A DNA stretch of 64,000 bases from Pedobacter sp. JY14-1 (GTDB lineage: Bacteria > Bacteroidota > Bacteroidia > Sphingobacteriales > Sphingobacteriaceae), in NCBI RefSeq assembly GCF_029269825.1, contig NZ_JARJHU010000008.1, positions 620,001 to 684,000 of the forward strand, given 5' to 3'. The notes under the pieces were generated by a model. The model ran no database searches. It was not told where the DNA came from and worked only from the letters and a program-made list of their open reading frames with translations. The translations under genes and the position numbers were made by a program. Of this stretch, positions 53,014-61,459 are shown in pieces. Position 1 is the stretch's first letter, and each line of letters starts with the position of its first letter.

Positions 53014-53715
53014 CTATTTAAATAAAAGGGTAAACATTAACAGCAGGGACTTCAAACCCTTATCCTTCGGTTTTGATTTGATCACCAGCTTAGATTTGAT
53101 CCGCATGAAACGCTCATAAAGTGACGGATTCCTGTGCAGTTCCTCCGCGAATTTTTTTGCCGCATCGTGCTTTTGTTCCTTCGGATCATACAACATCGCC
53201 GTGCACATGCAGTTCTTGCGCTCTTTCATCTTCAGGATCTCGTAATTCACGCAGCTCTGGCAGCCTGCCCAGAATTCCTCATCCTGGGTCAGCTCCGAAT
53301 AGGTCACTGGTTCATAACCCAGGTCCGAGTTGATCTTCATCACCGCAAGCCCGGTGGTCAGCCCAAAGATCTTCGCCTTAGGGTACAGCTTCCTGGACAG
53401 TTCAAATATTTTGTGCTTGATGGCATTTGCCAGACCAGCCTTTCTAAACTTAGGACTCACGATCAGTCCCGAGTTGGCCACGAACTGACCGTGGCTCCAG
53501 GTCTCAATATAACAAAACCCGGCCCAGGTTCCATCCTTGTGGAAAGCGATCACTGCCTTCCCCTCGTTCATCTTTCCGGCCACATATTCCGGGGAACGCT
53601 TCGCGATACCCGTGCCGCGCGCCTTCGCAGATTCCGCCATTTCTTCGCAGATCTCTTCAGCGAAGACACGATGTTCAGGCAGTGCGACCTGCACTATAAA
53701 ATCGTTGATATTCAT
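53014..53715 (-). CDS. GNAT family N-acyltransferase, putative glutamate N-acyltransferase
   Basis: A 233-residue GNAT protein. The acetyl-CoA region is visible in ANSGLIVSPKFRKAGLANAI. The C-terminal third has a Cys cluster, WAGCQSCVNYEILKMKERKN followed by CMC, which could bind a metal. Being first in the arginine cluster it is a good candidate for the missing first step, N-acetyl- or N-succinylglutamate formation. It does not resemble classical ArgA, which has a kinase-like domain. The role is inferred from position. Confidence 0.75.
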   Translation of the reverse strand: MNINDFIVQVALPEHRVFAEEICEEMAESAKARGTGIAKRSPEYVAGKMNEGKAVIAFHKDGTWAGFCYIETWSHGQFVANSGLIVSPKFRKAGLANAIKHKIFELSRKLYPKAKIFGLTTGLAVMKINSDLGYEPVTYSELTQDEEFWAGCQSCVNYEILKMKERKNCMCTAMLYDPKEQKHDAAKKFAEELHRNPSLYERFMRIKSKLVIKSKPKDKGLKSLLLMFTLLFK

Positions 53716-53808
53716 TTAAAATGATAACGAAAAATATACATGTTCTGATTAATTGTTTTTAAAGAGGCAATCCTCTGAGGAAGTGCACCGGGTTTACAAA
53801 AGTGCTAC

Positions 53809-53940
53809 TCAAATACGCGGTGAGTACCGCCGGAGCGTGGTCACAAAAAATATGGGTCGCAAACGTTCAGTAAACTGATTCCCGGAAGCAGTATTCTTCG
53901 CTTCGGCAACGGACAGTTTATGGTTGTTGTACATCTTCAT
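53809..53940 (-). CDS. Arginine-rich leader ORF ahead of the arginine cluster
   Basis: A 43-codon ORF from ATG 53940-53938 to TGA 53811-53809. Five Arg codons fall at positions 26, 28, 37, 38 and 42 (TERLRPIFFVTTLRRYSPRI), all in the last 18 residues, near where a stalled ribosome could matter. It lies 35-40 nt after a promoter and 93 bp before the GNAT gene. Only a weak 5-bp hairpin follows (AGAGG/CCTCT, 53776-53763) with a poor T-run, so attenuation is a hypothesis. It may also be a chance ORF. Confidence 0.4.
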   Translation of the reverse strand: MKMYNNHKLSVAEAKNTASGNQFTERLRPIFFVTTLRRYSPRI

Positions 53941-53978
53941 TTTCTTGTTTGCAATGCGTATTTAAATTAGTTGAGGCG

Positions 53979-54010
53979 CAAAGGTTTAAATAAATATTGA
54001 GTTGTGCAAA
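53979..54010 (-). promoter_or_regulatory. Promoter of the arginine cluster
   Basis: Minus strand TTTG (54010-54007), 20-nt spacer, AACCTTTG (53986-53979), one base off the TAnnTTTG consensus. It precedes the leader ORF. Confidence 0.55.
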
Positions 54011-54068
54011 ACGTTTTTGCTTTTTTTACATAAGTTTACACCACACACACACATTTGAACTGCCCGCA

Positions 54069-55223
54069 ATGAGACCCTTGCTCCTCTCTTTGTTCTCGTT
54101 TTTTTATACCCTGCAGCTCCATGCTCAGGACCTTCCCGCGACACGTGCCGTCGCCGGAAAGCTCAGCTCGGAAACCTTCTGGGGGCGCGGCTATGTCCGG
54201 CAAGGCATGGAAAAGGCCGCCATCTACCTCAGTGCAGAATTTCGAAACTGCGGCCTGCAGCCACTCGACGGCAATGATTTCACACAGGAATTCGGCTTCC
54301 CGGTCAATACTTTCCCAGGCGCCATGCATGTCCGCATAGATAACAAAACACTCGTTCCGGGGAAAGACTTCATCGTATTTCCGGCATCCGCCAGTCTGAA
54401 GGCGGAAAGTCCCCTGGGTGCACCGGACAGTACAGGCAACGTATATGCTATTCAGGCGCACCGGCTTATGGTCAGCCTCCGAGATAAGCTCACCTGGGCC
54501 GTATCCAGGGAACAGACCAATTATACCGGGCTGGAAATCCTGAAAACCGCTATGCCGCAGCAACCCGCTACGATAGAACTGGATATCGAAAGCCGGCTTA
54601 TCGCCGATTTCCGGGCGGCCAATATCTGCGGTATCGTCAAAGGCACTTCTCGCCCTGATTCCCTGCTGCTTTTTACCGCACATTATGACCATCTCGGCGG
54701 TATGGGCAAAGACACCTATTTTCCCGGAGCCAACGATAATGCAAGCGGTACCGCCATGCTGCTCGACCTGGCCAGGTTTTATGCCCGTAACCCGCAGCGT
54801 TACAGCGTGGGCTTCATCTGCTTTGCCGCGGAAGAAGCCGGCCTGCTCGGCTCCCGGTATTATACCGAGAATCCCATTTTCCCGCTTTCAAAGGTCCGCT
54901 TTCTCATCAACCTGGATATGGTCGGCACCGGAGAAAAAGGAATCGCTGTCGTCAATGCTACCCTGCACCCCAGGGAGTTTGCCATCCTGCAGCAGCTCAA
55001 TGACCAAAACAATTACCTGCCCGAGATCCGTCAGCGTGGCAAATCGGCCAACAGCGACCATTACTTTTTCAGTGAAAAGGGTGTGCCTGCATTCTTTATC
55101 TATACCCAGGGCGGGCCCGAGGCTTATCACGACATCAACGATCGCCCTGCAAATCTGACCTTTACCGTATACGAAAACCTGTTCAGGCTCTTCACCGGTT
55201 TCTATCGCCAGTTGATGAATTAG
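54069..55223 (+). CDS. Exported M28 family zinc peptidase
   Basis: A 384-residue secreted protein. The ATG at 54069-54071 gives a signal peptide ending LHAQ (RPLLLSLFSFFYTLQLHAQ); the upstream extension to 53997 overlaps the arg promoter and was rejected. Zinc and catalytic motifs of M28: FTAHYDHLGGMGKD, GANDNASGTAMLLDLA, CFAAEEAGLLGSRYY, LINLDMVGTGEKG and GGPEAYHDINDRPANL. Probably an aminopeptidase of the periplasm or surface. Confidence 0.92.
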   Translation: MRPLLLSLFSFFYTLQLHAQDLPATRAVAGKLSSETFWGRGYVRQGMEKAAIYLSAEFRNCGLQPLDGNDFTQEFGFPVNTFPGAMHVRIDNKTLVPGKDFIVFPASASLKAESPLGAPDSTGNVYAIQAHRLMVSLRDKLTWAVSREQTNYTGLEILKTAMPQQPATIELDIESRLIADFRAANICGIVKGTSRPDSLLLFTAHYDHLGGMGKDTYFPGANDNASGTAMLLDLARFYARNPQRYSVGFICFAAEEAGLLGSRYYTENPIFPLSKVRFLINLDMVGTGEKGIAVVNATLHPREFAILQQLNDQNNYLPEIRQRGKSANSDHYFFSEKGVPAFFIYTQGGPEAYHDINDRPANLTFTVYENLFRLFTGFYRQLMN

Positions 55224-55275
55224 GATTAATAAACCAAATTGCCTTAATTTCGTTCTGTAATAAAAAATCTTTACT

Positions 55276-55590
55276 ATGTTCGATAAACTCATGGCAGCCC
55301 AGCAAAAGGCTGATGAAATTAAAAAAAGGCTCGACACCATTTCCGTTTACGGCGAAGTGGAAGGCGGCAAGATCCGTGTCACGGCCACCGCCAATAAAAC
55401 CATCACTTCAATCGATATCGAGGACAGCTTCCACCAGTCGGCAGAACGTGAAGAACTGGAAGAATTGTTGCTCACCGCAGTCAATAAGGCCCTCACCCAG
55501 GCGGAACAAGTCAGTGCGGCAGAAATGCAGAACATGACCAAAGACATGCTTGGCGGCCTGGGCAGCCTCGGCAACCTGTTCGGACAATAA
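55276..55590 (+). CDS. YbaB/EbfC family nucleoid-associated protein
   Basis: A 104-residue protein of the EbfC family, small DNA-binding dimers. Seen: KLMAAQQKADEIKKRLDTIS, VYGEVEGGKIRVTATANKTI and LEELLLTAVNKALTQAEQVS, with a Gly/Met-rich C-terminus (MLGGLGSLGNLFG). No recR or dnaX is adjacent, unlike the common arrangement. 52 bp after the M28 gene. Confidence 0.93.
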   Translation: MFDKLMAAQQKADEIKKRLDTISVYGEVEGGKIRVTATANKTITSIDIEDSFHQSAEREELEELLLTAVNKALTQAEQVSAAEMQNMTKDMLGGLGSLGNLFGQ

Positions 55591-55618
55591 AGCAAGCCTT
55601 TTGTTAAAGAACCCAGCT

Positions 55619-56296
55619 ATGAAATTCACTTACTACGGCCATTCCTGTTTCCAGATCGAGGCAGATGGCAAAAAGTTTCTTTTTGATCCTTTCATTTCCC
55701 ACAACCCCCTGGCGAAACACATAGATATCGACCGAATCGAAGCTGACTATATCCTCGTCAGCCATGGCCACAGCGACCACGTAGCCGATCTGTCCAGTAT
55801 TGCCAAACGCACAGGAGCACAAGTTATCGCCATGGTAGAGACCGCCATCTGGATAAAAAAACAGGGCATTGAAAAGGTAACTGACATCAATTTCGGAAAA
55901 TCTACGTTCGATTTCGGTACCCTGCGTACAGTATGGGCCGTACACAGCAGCAGCAATCCTGATGAAAGTTACGGCGGCAACCCGGCAGGCTTCGTTTTGC
56001 AACTGGAAGGTAAAAGCATTTATTATGCCGGCGACACGGCACTGACCCTGGAAATGAAACTCCTGGCCGATCTCTACAAGCTTGATTTTGCTATTTTACC
56101 CATTGGCGGACACTATACCATGGATGCCGATGATGCACTGATCGCCACCAAATACCTGGAATGCGACAAGGTGATCGGAGTGCATTACAATGCCTTTCCA
56201 CCGATCAGCATTGACACCACAGAAGCGGTCAAGAAATTTCAGCGTGAAAACAAAACATTATTACTCCCTGATATCGGTGAAACTATAGAATTGTAA
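55619..56296 (+). CDS. UPF0173 metal-dependent hydrolase (MBL fold)
   Basis: A 225-residue metallo-beta-lactamase-fold protein. The start MKFTYYGHSCFQIEADGKKF at 55619 matches the family; an earlier in-frame ATG overlaps ybaB. The metal-binding motif is SHGHSDHVADL, followed by YYAGDTALTLEMKL and the late His in VIGVHYNAFPPI. The substrate is unknown. It converges on polA, with a hairpin at 56303-56328 between them. Confidence 0.92.
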   Translation: MKFTYYGHSCFQIEADGKKFLFDPFISHNPLAKHIDIDRIEADYILVSHGHSDHVADLSSIAKRTGAQVIAMVETAIWIKKQGIEKVTDINFGKSTFDFGTLRTVWAVHSSSNPDESYGGNPAGFVLQLEGKSIYYAGDTALTLEMKLLADLYKLDFAILPIGGHYTMDADDALIATKYLECDKVIGVHYNAFPPISIDTTEAVKKFQRENKTLLLPDIGETIEL

Positions 56297-56302
56297 GCTG
56301 AG

Positions 56303-56328
56303 CTGGAGGCACATCAATGCGCCTCCAG
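56303..56328. terminator. Hairpin between the convergent UPF0173 and polA genes
   Basis: An 8-bp stem CTGGAGGC/GCCTCCAG (56303-56310 with 56321-56328). The right arm is within the last polA codons. No T-run is present on either strand, so termination would be inefficient. Confidence 0.4.
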
Positions 56329-59121
56329 CCAGTTTGTGCCCTGTCCGATCTCGACGACGATCGGCACAGCCGTGGCGATCGCCGATTTCATCCGCTCCGA
56401 GATGATCGACTTCATTTCCTCTGCCTCGGTCTTCAGTACATCGAATACTAATTCGTCATGTACCTGCATGGTCATTTTCGATTTCAACTCCCTTGTCTTC
56501 ATGTCCTTATGGATATTGATCATTGCTACCTTGATCATATCCGCTGCGGAACCCTGTATCGGTGCATTGATCGCATTTCGTTCGGCATAGCCTCTTACCG
56601 TCTGATTAGCCGAGTTGATATCGCGCAGGTATCGCCTTCTGCCCAGAATGGTCTCTACAAAACCGTTCTCCCGGGCAAAGTTCATGGTATCCGACATATA
56701 TTTCTTAATCCCCGGATACTGTGAAAAGTACTGCTCAATGATCTCCGCCGCTTCCTTTCTAGGAATACCCAGGTTCTGTGCCAATCCGAAAGCTGACTGC
56801 CCGTAAATGATCCCAAAGTTGACCGCCTTGGCATTTCGGCGCTGGGTCGCATCCACCTGGTCAATCGCCACACCATACACCCGTGCCGCCGTCGCCGTAT
56901 GGATATCGATCCCCCTGGCAAAGGCATCCAGCATATTTTCTTCCTTGCTGATGTCCGCAATGATCCGCAGTTCGATCTGCGAATAATCCGCAGACAGCAG
57001 GATATGGTCCTCATCCCGGGCAATAAAAGCTTTACGCACTTCACGCCCTCGGTCTGTCTTGATCGGTATGTTCTGCAGGTTCGGGTTATTGGAACTCAGA
57101 CGTCCCGTAGCCGCTACTGCCTGGTTATAGCTCGTATGTACCCGGCCGGTCCTGGGGTTCACCATAAGCGGCAAAGCATCCACATAGGTAGATTTCAGCT
57201 TCTGCAACTGACGGAAATCCAAAATATCTTTCACAATATCACTCTTGGATGCCAAAGCAAGCAGCACATCCTCGCCGGTCTGGTACTGCCCTGTTTTGGT
57301 CTTTTTAGCCTTAGGGTCGAGGCAAAGCTTTTCAAACAGCACCTCCCCCAGTTGCTTTGGAGAGGCTATATTGAACTTCACCCCGCATTTATCATAAACA
57401 CTTTGTTCAAATTTGCGGATGTCCTGTTCCAGCTCACGCGAATAATTCACCAGTGTATCTATATCCAGTCTCACCCCTTCCCGTTCCATATCCGACAGCA
57501 CATAGATCAGTGGGTTCTCCACTTCCATGGCCAGCCTCTCTGCATTCAGCTCCTTCAGTACCGGTCTGAAAACATTTGCCAGCTGCAAGGTCACATCCGC
57601 ATCTTCTGCGGCATAATCGACCACCTCCTCTACCGGAACGTCCCGCATGGTAACCTGCGCCTTGCCCTTCGGTCCGATCAGTTTCGTGATCGAGATCGGC
57701 GAATAGTTCAGGTAATTTTCAGACAACACATCCATATTGTGCCGGGTATCCGGATCGATGAGGTAATGCGCCAGCATCGTATCAAACAACCTGCCCTTCA
57801 CCGCTATGCCGTACCAGCTCAGCACCAGCATATCATATTTAATGTTCTGCCCGATTTTCTCGATACCCTCCGACTCATATACCGGCTTAAACTCGTCTAC
57901 GATCGCCCGGGCTTTTTCCGGATCAGCAGGGACGGGTATATAATAGCCCTCTCCGGGCTTCACACTGAACGAAAGCCCCACCAGGTCTGCCTGGTTGGCA
58001 TCCGTTCCCGTCGTTTCCGTATCAAAGGAAATACTCGGTTCTCTGAGCAGCATCGCAATCAGTTCCGCACGCTGTTCAGGCGTATCCACCAGTCTGTACA
58101 AATGCTCCGTATTCTCAATCGTTCTGGCCTCCGAGGGCTCGAACATCTCTGGTGTAGTCACAAAAACCTTTGACGTCTTCGGGACCTCCACCGGCTGTCC
58201 GAACAGATCGGTCTGCATACCGATGCCTGCCTTGGCATCGTTGACATTGAAGCTCTCCCCAAATACCCGCTTGCCGATCGTTCTGAATTCCAGCTCTGCG
58301 AACAGGGGCTCCAATAGTTCCCTGCTGGGTTCCTCCAGTTCCAGCCCTTTTTCATCAAACTCCACAGGCACGTCCAGCAGGATCGTGGCCAGCTTCTTAG
58401 AGATCAGGCCTTGCTGTGCATACATCTCCACGTTCTCTCTTTGTTTACCCTTCAGCTGGTGCGCGTTCGCAATGATCTCCTCCATAGAGCCATATTGCTT
58501 AATGAGCGCCTTTGCCGTCTTCTCCCCGATACCGGGAATGCCGGGAATGTTGTCTACCGCGTCGCCCCAGAGCCCCAGGATGTCGATGACCTGCTCTACC
58601 CTTTCGATCTCCCACTTGGCCAGCACTTCCTTTACACCCAGCACCTCCATGTCGTTGCCCATCCTGGCCGGCTTATAAATAAAGATATTTTCTGATACCA
58701 GCTGCGCAAAATCCTTGTCCGGCGTCATACAATACACCTGAAAGCCTCTGCGCTCTCCCTCCTTGGCCAGCGTCCCGATGATGTCATCCGCCTCATAACC
58801 GTCTTTGGTGATGACCGGGATATTGAACCCTTCGATCATCCGGCAGACATAAGGCAAGGCAGTCGCCAGATCTTCAGGCATAGCTTCCCTGTGGGCTTTA
58901 TAACCCACAAATTCCGTATGCCGTTCTGTGGGTGCATCTGTATCGAATACCACCGCGATATGGCTCGGCTGCTCCTTTTTCAGCACCTCCAGCAGCGTAT
59001 TGGCAAAGCCCATAACTGCAGAAGTATTAATGCCGGTAGAAGTAAACCTTGGTGCTTTGCTCATCGCAAAATGTGCCCGGTAAATGAGCGCCATACCATC
59101 AAGTAGAAAGAGTTTTTTCAT
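56314..59121 (-). CDS. polA: DNA polymerase I
   Basis: A 935-residue three-domain enzyme. The 5'-3' exonuclease region has FLLDGMALIYRAHFAMSKAP and ITKDGYEADDIIGTLAKEGE; the 3'-5' exonuclease still has DTETTGTDANQADLVG, so proofreading is probably active; the polymerase shows LSADYSQIELRIIADISKEE, RRNAKAVNFGIIYGQSAFGL and MTMQVHDELVFDVL. The start is ATG 59119-59121; a TTG nine bases upstream is unlikely. It is divergent from arsR (84 bp). Confidence 0.98.
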   Translation of the reverse strand: MKKLFLLDGMALIYRAHFAMSKAPRFTSTGINTSAVMGFANTLLEVLKKEQPSHIAVVFDTDAPTERHTEFVGYKAHREAMPEDLATALPYVCRMIEGFNIPVITKDGYEADDIIGTLAKEGERRGFQVYCMTPDKDFAQLVSENIFIYKPARMGNDMEVLGVKEVLAKWEIERVEQVIDILGLWGDAVDNIPGIPGIGEKTAKALIKQYGSMEEIIANAHQLKGKQRENVEMYAQQGLISKKLATILLDVPVEFDEKGLELEEPSRELLEPLFAELEFRTIGKRVFGESFNVNDAKAGIGMQTDLFGQPVEVPKTSKVFVTTPEMFEPSEARTIENTEHLYRLVDTPEQRAELIAMLLREPSISFDTETTGTDANQADLVGLSFSVKPGEGYYIPVPADPEKARAIVDEFKPVYESEGIEKIGQNIKYDMLVLSWYGIAVKGRLFDTMLAHYLIDPDTRHNMDVLSENYLNYSPISITKLIGPKGKAQVTMRDVPVEEVVDYAAEDADVTLQLANVFRPVLKELNAERLAMEVENPLIYVLSDMEREGVRLDIDTLVNYSRELEQDIRKFEQSVYDKCGVKFNIASPKQLGEVLFEKLCLDPKAKKTKTGQYQTGEDVLLALASKSDIVKDILDFRQLQKLKSTYVDALPLMVNPRTGRVHTSYNQAVAATGRLSSNNPNLQNIPIKTDRGREVRKAFIARDEDHILLSADYSQIELRIIADISKEENMLDAFARGIDIHTATAARVYGVAIDQVDATQRRNAKAVNFGIIYGQSAFGLAQNLGIPRKEAAEIIEQYFSQYPGIKKYMSDTMNFARENGFVETILGRRRYLRDINSANQTVRGYAERNAINAPIQGSAADMIKVAMINIHKDMKTRELKSKMTMQVHDELVFDVLKTEAEEMKSIISERMKSAIATAVPIVVEIGQGTNWLEAH

Positions 59122-59160
59122 AGCTAACAAAGTAACAAAAAAAATCCTTGAAAAATTTCC

Positions 59161-59202
59161 GTAGTCAAATAACTACACATATATTTGTAGTCAAATAACT
59201 AC
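59161..59202 (+). promoter_or_regulatory. Twin ArsR operators overlapping the arsR promoter
   Basis: Two identical copies of the dyad GTAGTCAAATAACTAC (59161-59176 and 59187-59202), 26 bp apart. Between them lies the -7 box TATATTTG (59180-59187), whose last base is the first base of the second copy. The second copy ends 3 bp before the arsR ATG. This is a typical autorepressor layout. Confidence 0.8.
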
Positions 59203-59205
59203 GCA

Positions 59206-59526
59206 ATGAATTTACGAAGAGATGTATTCCAGGCCATTGCCGATCCCACACGCCGGGCAATCTTAATGCTGGTCGCCACGCAGTCCATGACAGCGGGTAC
59301 CATTGCTGCAAATTTTGACACTGCAAGGCCGACTGTTTCCAAACACCTGCAGATCCTGACCGAGTGCGAACTGCTGGAACCTCAGCAAAACGGAAGGGAA
59401 ATTCACTACCACATTAATGCCTCAAAAATGAAAGAGATCGCCGACTTTATCGAACCCTTCCGCAGGATGTGGGACGAACGCTTCAACAAACTGGAAACCC
59501 TGATGAAAAACTATAAAACGAGCTAA
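59206..59526 (+). CDS. ArsR family winged-helix repressor
   Basis: A 106-residue protein of the SdpR/AHSA1-linked ArsR group. HTH: QAIADPTRRAILMLVATQSM, FDTARPTVSKHLQILTECEL and the wing EPQQNGREIHYHIN. No metal-binding Cys is present. It begins 3 bp after twin operators and is followed 1 bp later by an SRPBCC gene, so it probably represses its own operon. Confidence 0.93.
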   Translation: MNLRRDVFQAIADPTRRAILMLVATQSMTAGTIAANFDTARPTVSKHLQILTECELLEPQQNGREIHYHINASKMKEIADFIEPFRRMWDERFNKLETLMKNYKTS

Positions 59527-59527
59527 A

Positions 59528-60007
59528 ATGGAACAGAAAACAAAAATACACGCCGAAGCAGGAAAACAAGAACTGGTCATCACCCGTGAATTTGATCTGC
59601 CCCTCGAACTGCTCTTCAAAGCATATGAGGATCCCGAACTTATTGCACAATGGATGAGTACCAAAGTACTGGAACTGGAAAACAGAAAACATGGAAGCTG
59701 GCGCTTCGAAACCTCTTACAATAACCAGGTCGTATTCAGTGCCACCGGTGTATACCTAGAGTTTATACCCAATCGAAAGATCACCCGGACCTTTGAGATG
59801 GAAAACAGTCCATTTCCGGTACAACTGGAATTTCTCGAGTTTGAAAGTACGTCAGCCGACACCAGCAAACTGACCATGCACATCATTTTCAAATCCGTAG
59901 CCTTCCGTGATCAGTTGCTGCAGATGCCATTTGCACAAGGGCTCAATATGGCGCACAACCGCTTACAGGAAACTGCAATCCAAATCAGAAACAATGAACA
60001 GGCATAA
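59528..60007 (+). CDS. SRPBCC (AHSA1-like) domain protein
   Basis: A 159-residue START-like protein. AHSA1 features: LVITREFDLPLELLFKAYED, LIAQWMSTKVLELENRKHGS, FSATGVYLEFIPNRKITRTF, and a C-terminal helix. Ligand unknown. It is the usual partner of this ArsR group. Its 3' end overlaps the next gene by 14 bp. Confidence 0.9.
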   Translation: MEQKTKIHAEAGKQELVITREFDLPLELLFKAYEDPELIAQWMSTKVLELENRKHGSWRFETSYNNQVVFSATGVYLEFIPNRKITRTFEMENSPFPVQLEFLEFESTSADTSKLTMHIIFKSVAFRDQLLQMPFAQGLNMAHNRLQETAIQIRNNEQA

Positions 60008-60584
60008 CCCAATCGTAGACCGCTTTCTGGAAAGAACAACCAAATGGAGGGCCGAAATGACCCTGCTCCGGGAAATTGTCCTCGAAACGGCGGCGTTGAC
60101 CGAAGACTACAAATGGATGCATCCCTGCTATACGTTAAACGGGAAAAACGTTGTCCTTATCCACGAATTCAAGGAATACTGCGCGCTACTTTTCCATAAG
60201 GGAGTCCTGCTGAAAGACCCCGAAGGCCTGTTGATCCGGCAGACAGAGAACGTCCAGTCTGCAAGGCAGCTCCGATTTACCGGAACCAGTCAGATCAACG
60301 CACAAAAACCTATCATCATCGCTTATCTCAGGGAGGCAGTCGCCATCGAAAGGTCCGGCCTGAAAGTTTCCCTGAAGGAAACCTCAGATTATGCCGTGCG
60401 ACAGGAATTCCGGCGGCGCCTCGACATGGACCCAGACCTGGAAAAGGCCTTTTACAGTCTGACTCCAGGGCGTCAGCGCGCATACCTTTTCTACTTCTCG
60501 CAGGCAAAGCAACCACGTACCCGGGAATCAAGGATTGAAAAGTATCTGCCGGACATCCTTGCCGGAAAAGGTATAGACGATTGA
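59994..60584 (+). CDS. YdeI/OmpD-associated (DUF1801) family protein
   Basis: A 196-residue cytosolic protein. The ATG at 59994 (MNRHNPIVDRFLERTTKWRA) follows the SRPBCC 3' end; the longer frame from 59907 is unlikely. DUF1801-like features: KWMHPCYTLNGKNVVLIHEF, YCALLFHKGVLLKDPEGLLI, and a C-terminal RKxR-type tail (YFSQAKQPRTRESRIEKYLP). It probably belongs to the arsR operon. The function is unknown. Confidence 0.85.
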   Translation: MNRHNPIVDRFLERTTKWRAEMTLLREIVLETAALTEDYKWMHPCYTLNGKNVVLIHEFKEYCALLFHKGVLLKDPEGLLIRQTENVQSARQLRFTGTSQINAQKPIIIAYLREAVAIERSGLKVSLKETSDYAVRQEFRRRLDMDPDLEKAFYSLTPGRQRAYLFYFSQAKQPRTRESRIEKYLPDILAGKGIDD

Positions 60585-60655
60585 GCACCAAAAACTTGCG
60601 GATTGCCGGAGAAAGCATTATCTTGATCAGACCAAATATTAAACCCTTTAACGCT

Positions 60656-61429
60656 ATGAAACTACCTGCGATCTTTTTCCTGTTGCTTTGTACCCTGGGC
60701 GTAAAATCCCAGTCTGCATCTCCTGAACTGCTCAATTTCATTTCCTTCTCCGGCCTTGAAAACAAAACCAAATCCGGCTATGGCTCCATAGACGACCCAA
60801 TACCATCAGGTGCCTTCATGAACCCGTCCGATATGGCCAACCTCCGTAGCCGGATGCTCAAACTGCGCAACAGCTGGCGCTGGCCCGACGGACAACCCAT
60901 CGACTTTTCGAAGCGCTTCAGTACCAAGGCCAAATCCGGCGACGGCATTCTGGATTGCTACAGCCTGGTCAAACCCGGGAGTACCGACACCATTCGCCTG
61001 TACGTAGACCCCTACCACCAGGCCTCCGCGTATTACGTACCCAAAGGCCTCGCAGCCGTTACACTACCCGTACTCGAAAAAGAGATCGCCCCGTATGTAA
61101 AAGAGATTGAGGCGATAGAGGCCTCAAGCGATGCCAGCCAGCTAAAAGCAAGTTCCAGACAGGTTTTCGGTTACCTGAATCAGAACATCGGCCTCAAAGG
61201 TCTTGTAGACGGCGATGCCCTCCAGGCTGTCCTTTCCGACAAAGAAGCTGAAAAGGAGCTTAAAGATCTGCTCCTTGAAGCTTATGTGCTCAATAAATTC
61301 TACGCCTACGCCAAAAACCTGCCCGAGGCCAAACAGTATGCCTACAGCAAGATGAAGGCAAATTTTGAAGAATACCTGGTTGCCCATCCAGAAGCAAAAA
61401 CAGGCACCTTAAAAACCAGCATCAAGTAA
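60656..61429 (+). CDS. Exported protein of unknown function (257 aa)
   Basis: A 257-residue protein with a signal peptide (MKLPAIFFLLLCTLGVKSQS). The start at 60656 was chosen over 60581, which overlaps the upstream gene. The mature part contains RMLKLRNSWRWPDGQPIDFS, DGILDCYSLVKPGSTDTIRL and a helical C-terminal half (AEKELKDLLLEAYVLNKFYA). No known domain was recognised. It may be a periplasmic or surface lipoprotein-free protein, since no lipobox Cys is placed correctly. Confidence 0.75.
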   Translation: MKLPAIFFLLLCTLGVKSQSASPELLNFISFSGLENKTKSGYGSIDDPIPSGAFMNPSDMANLRSRMLKLRNSWRWPDGQPIDFSKRFSTKAKSGDGILDCYSLVKPGSTDTIRLYVDPYHQASAYYVPKGLAAVTLPVLEKEIAPYVKEIEAIEASSDASQLKASSRQVFGYLNQNIGLKGLVDGDALQAVLSDKEAEKELKDLLLEAYVLNKFYAYAKNLPEAKQYAYSKMKANFEEYLVAHPEAKTGTLKTSIK

Positions 61430-61459
61430 CATTCTGTAAATATTTCCGTTATTTGGGGC

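Noticed and set aside
53763..53776. AGAGG/CCTCT hairpin before the arg cluster as an attenuator
   Set aside because: Only 5 bp and the downstream T-run is three bases, too weak to call a terminator.
56899..58173. Open frame of 424 codons on the plus strand inside polA
   Set aside because: It is antisense to highly conserved polA, has no domain or signal, and its composition (His, Ile, Arg, Gln runs) is that of a reverse-strand shadow.
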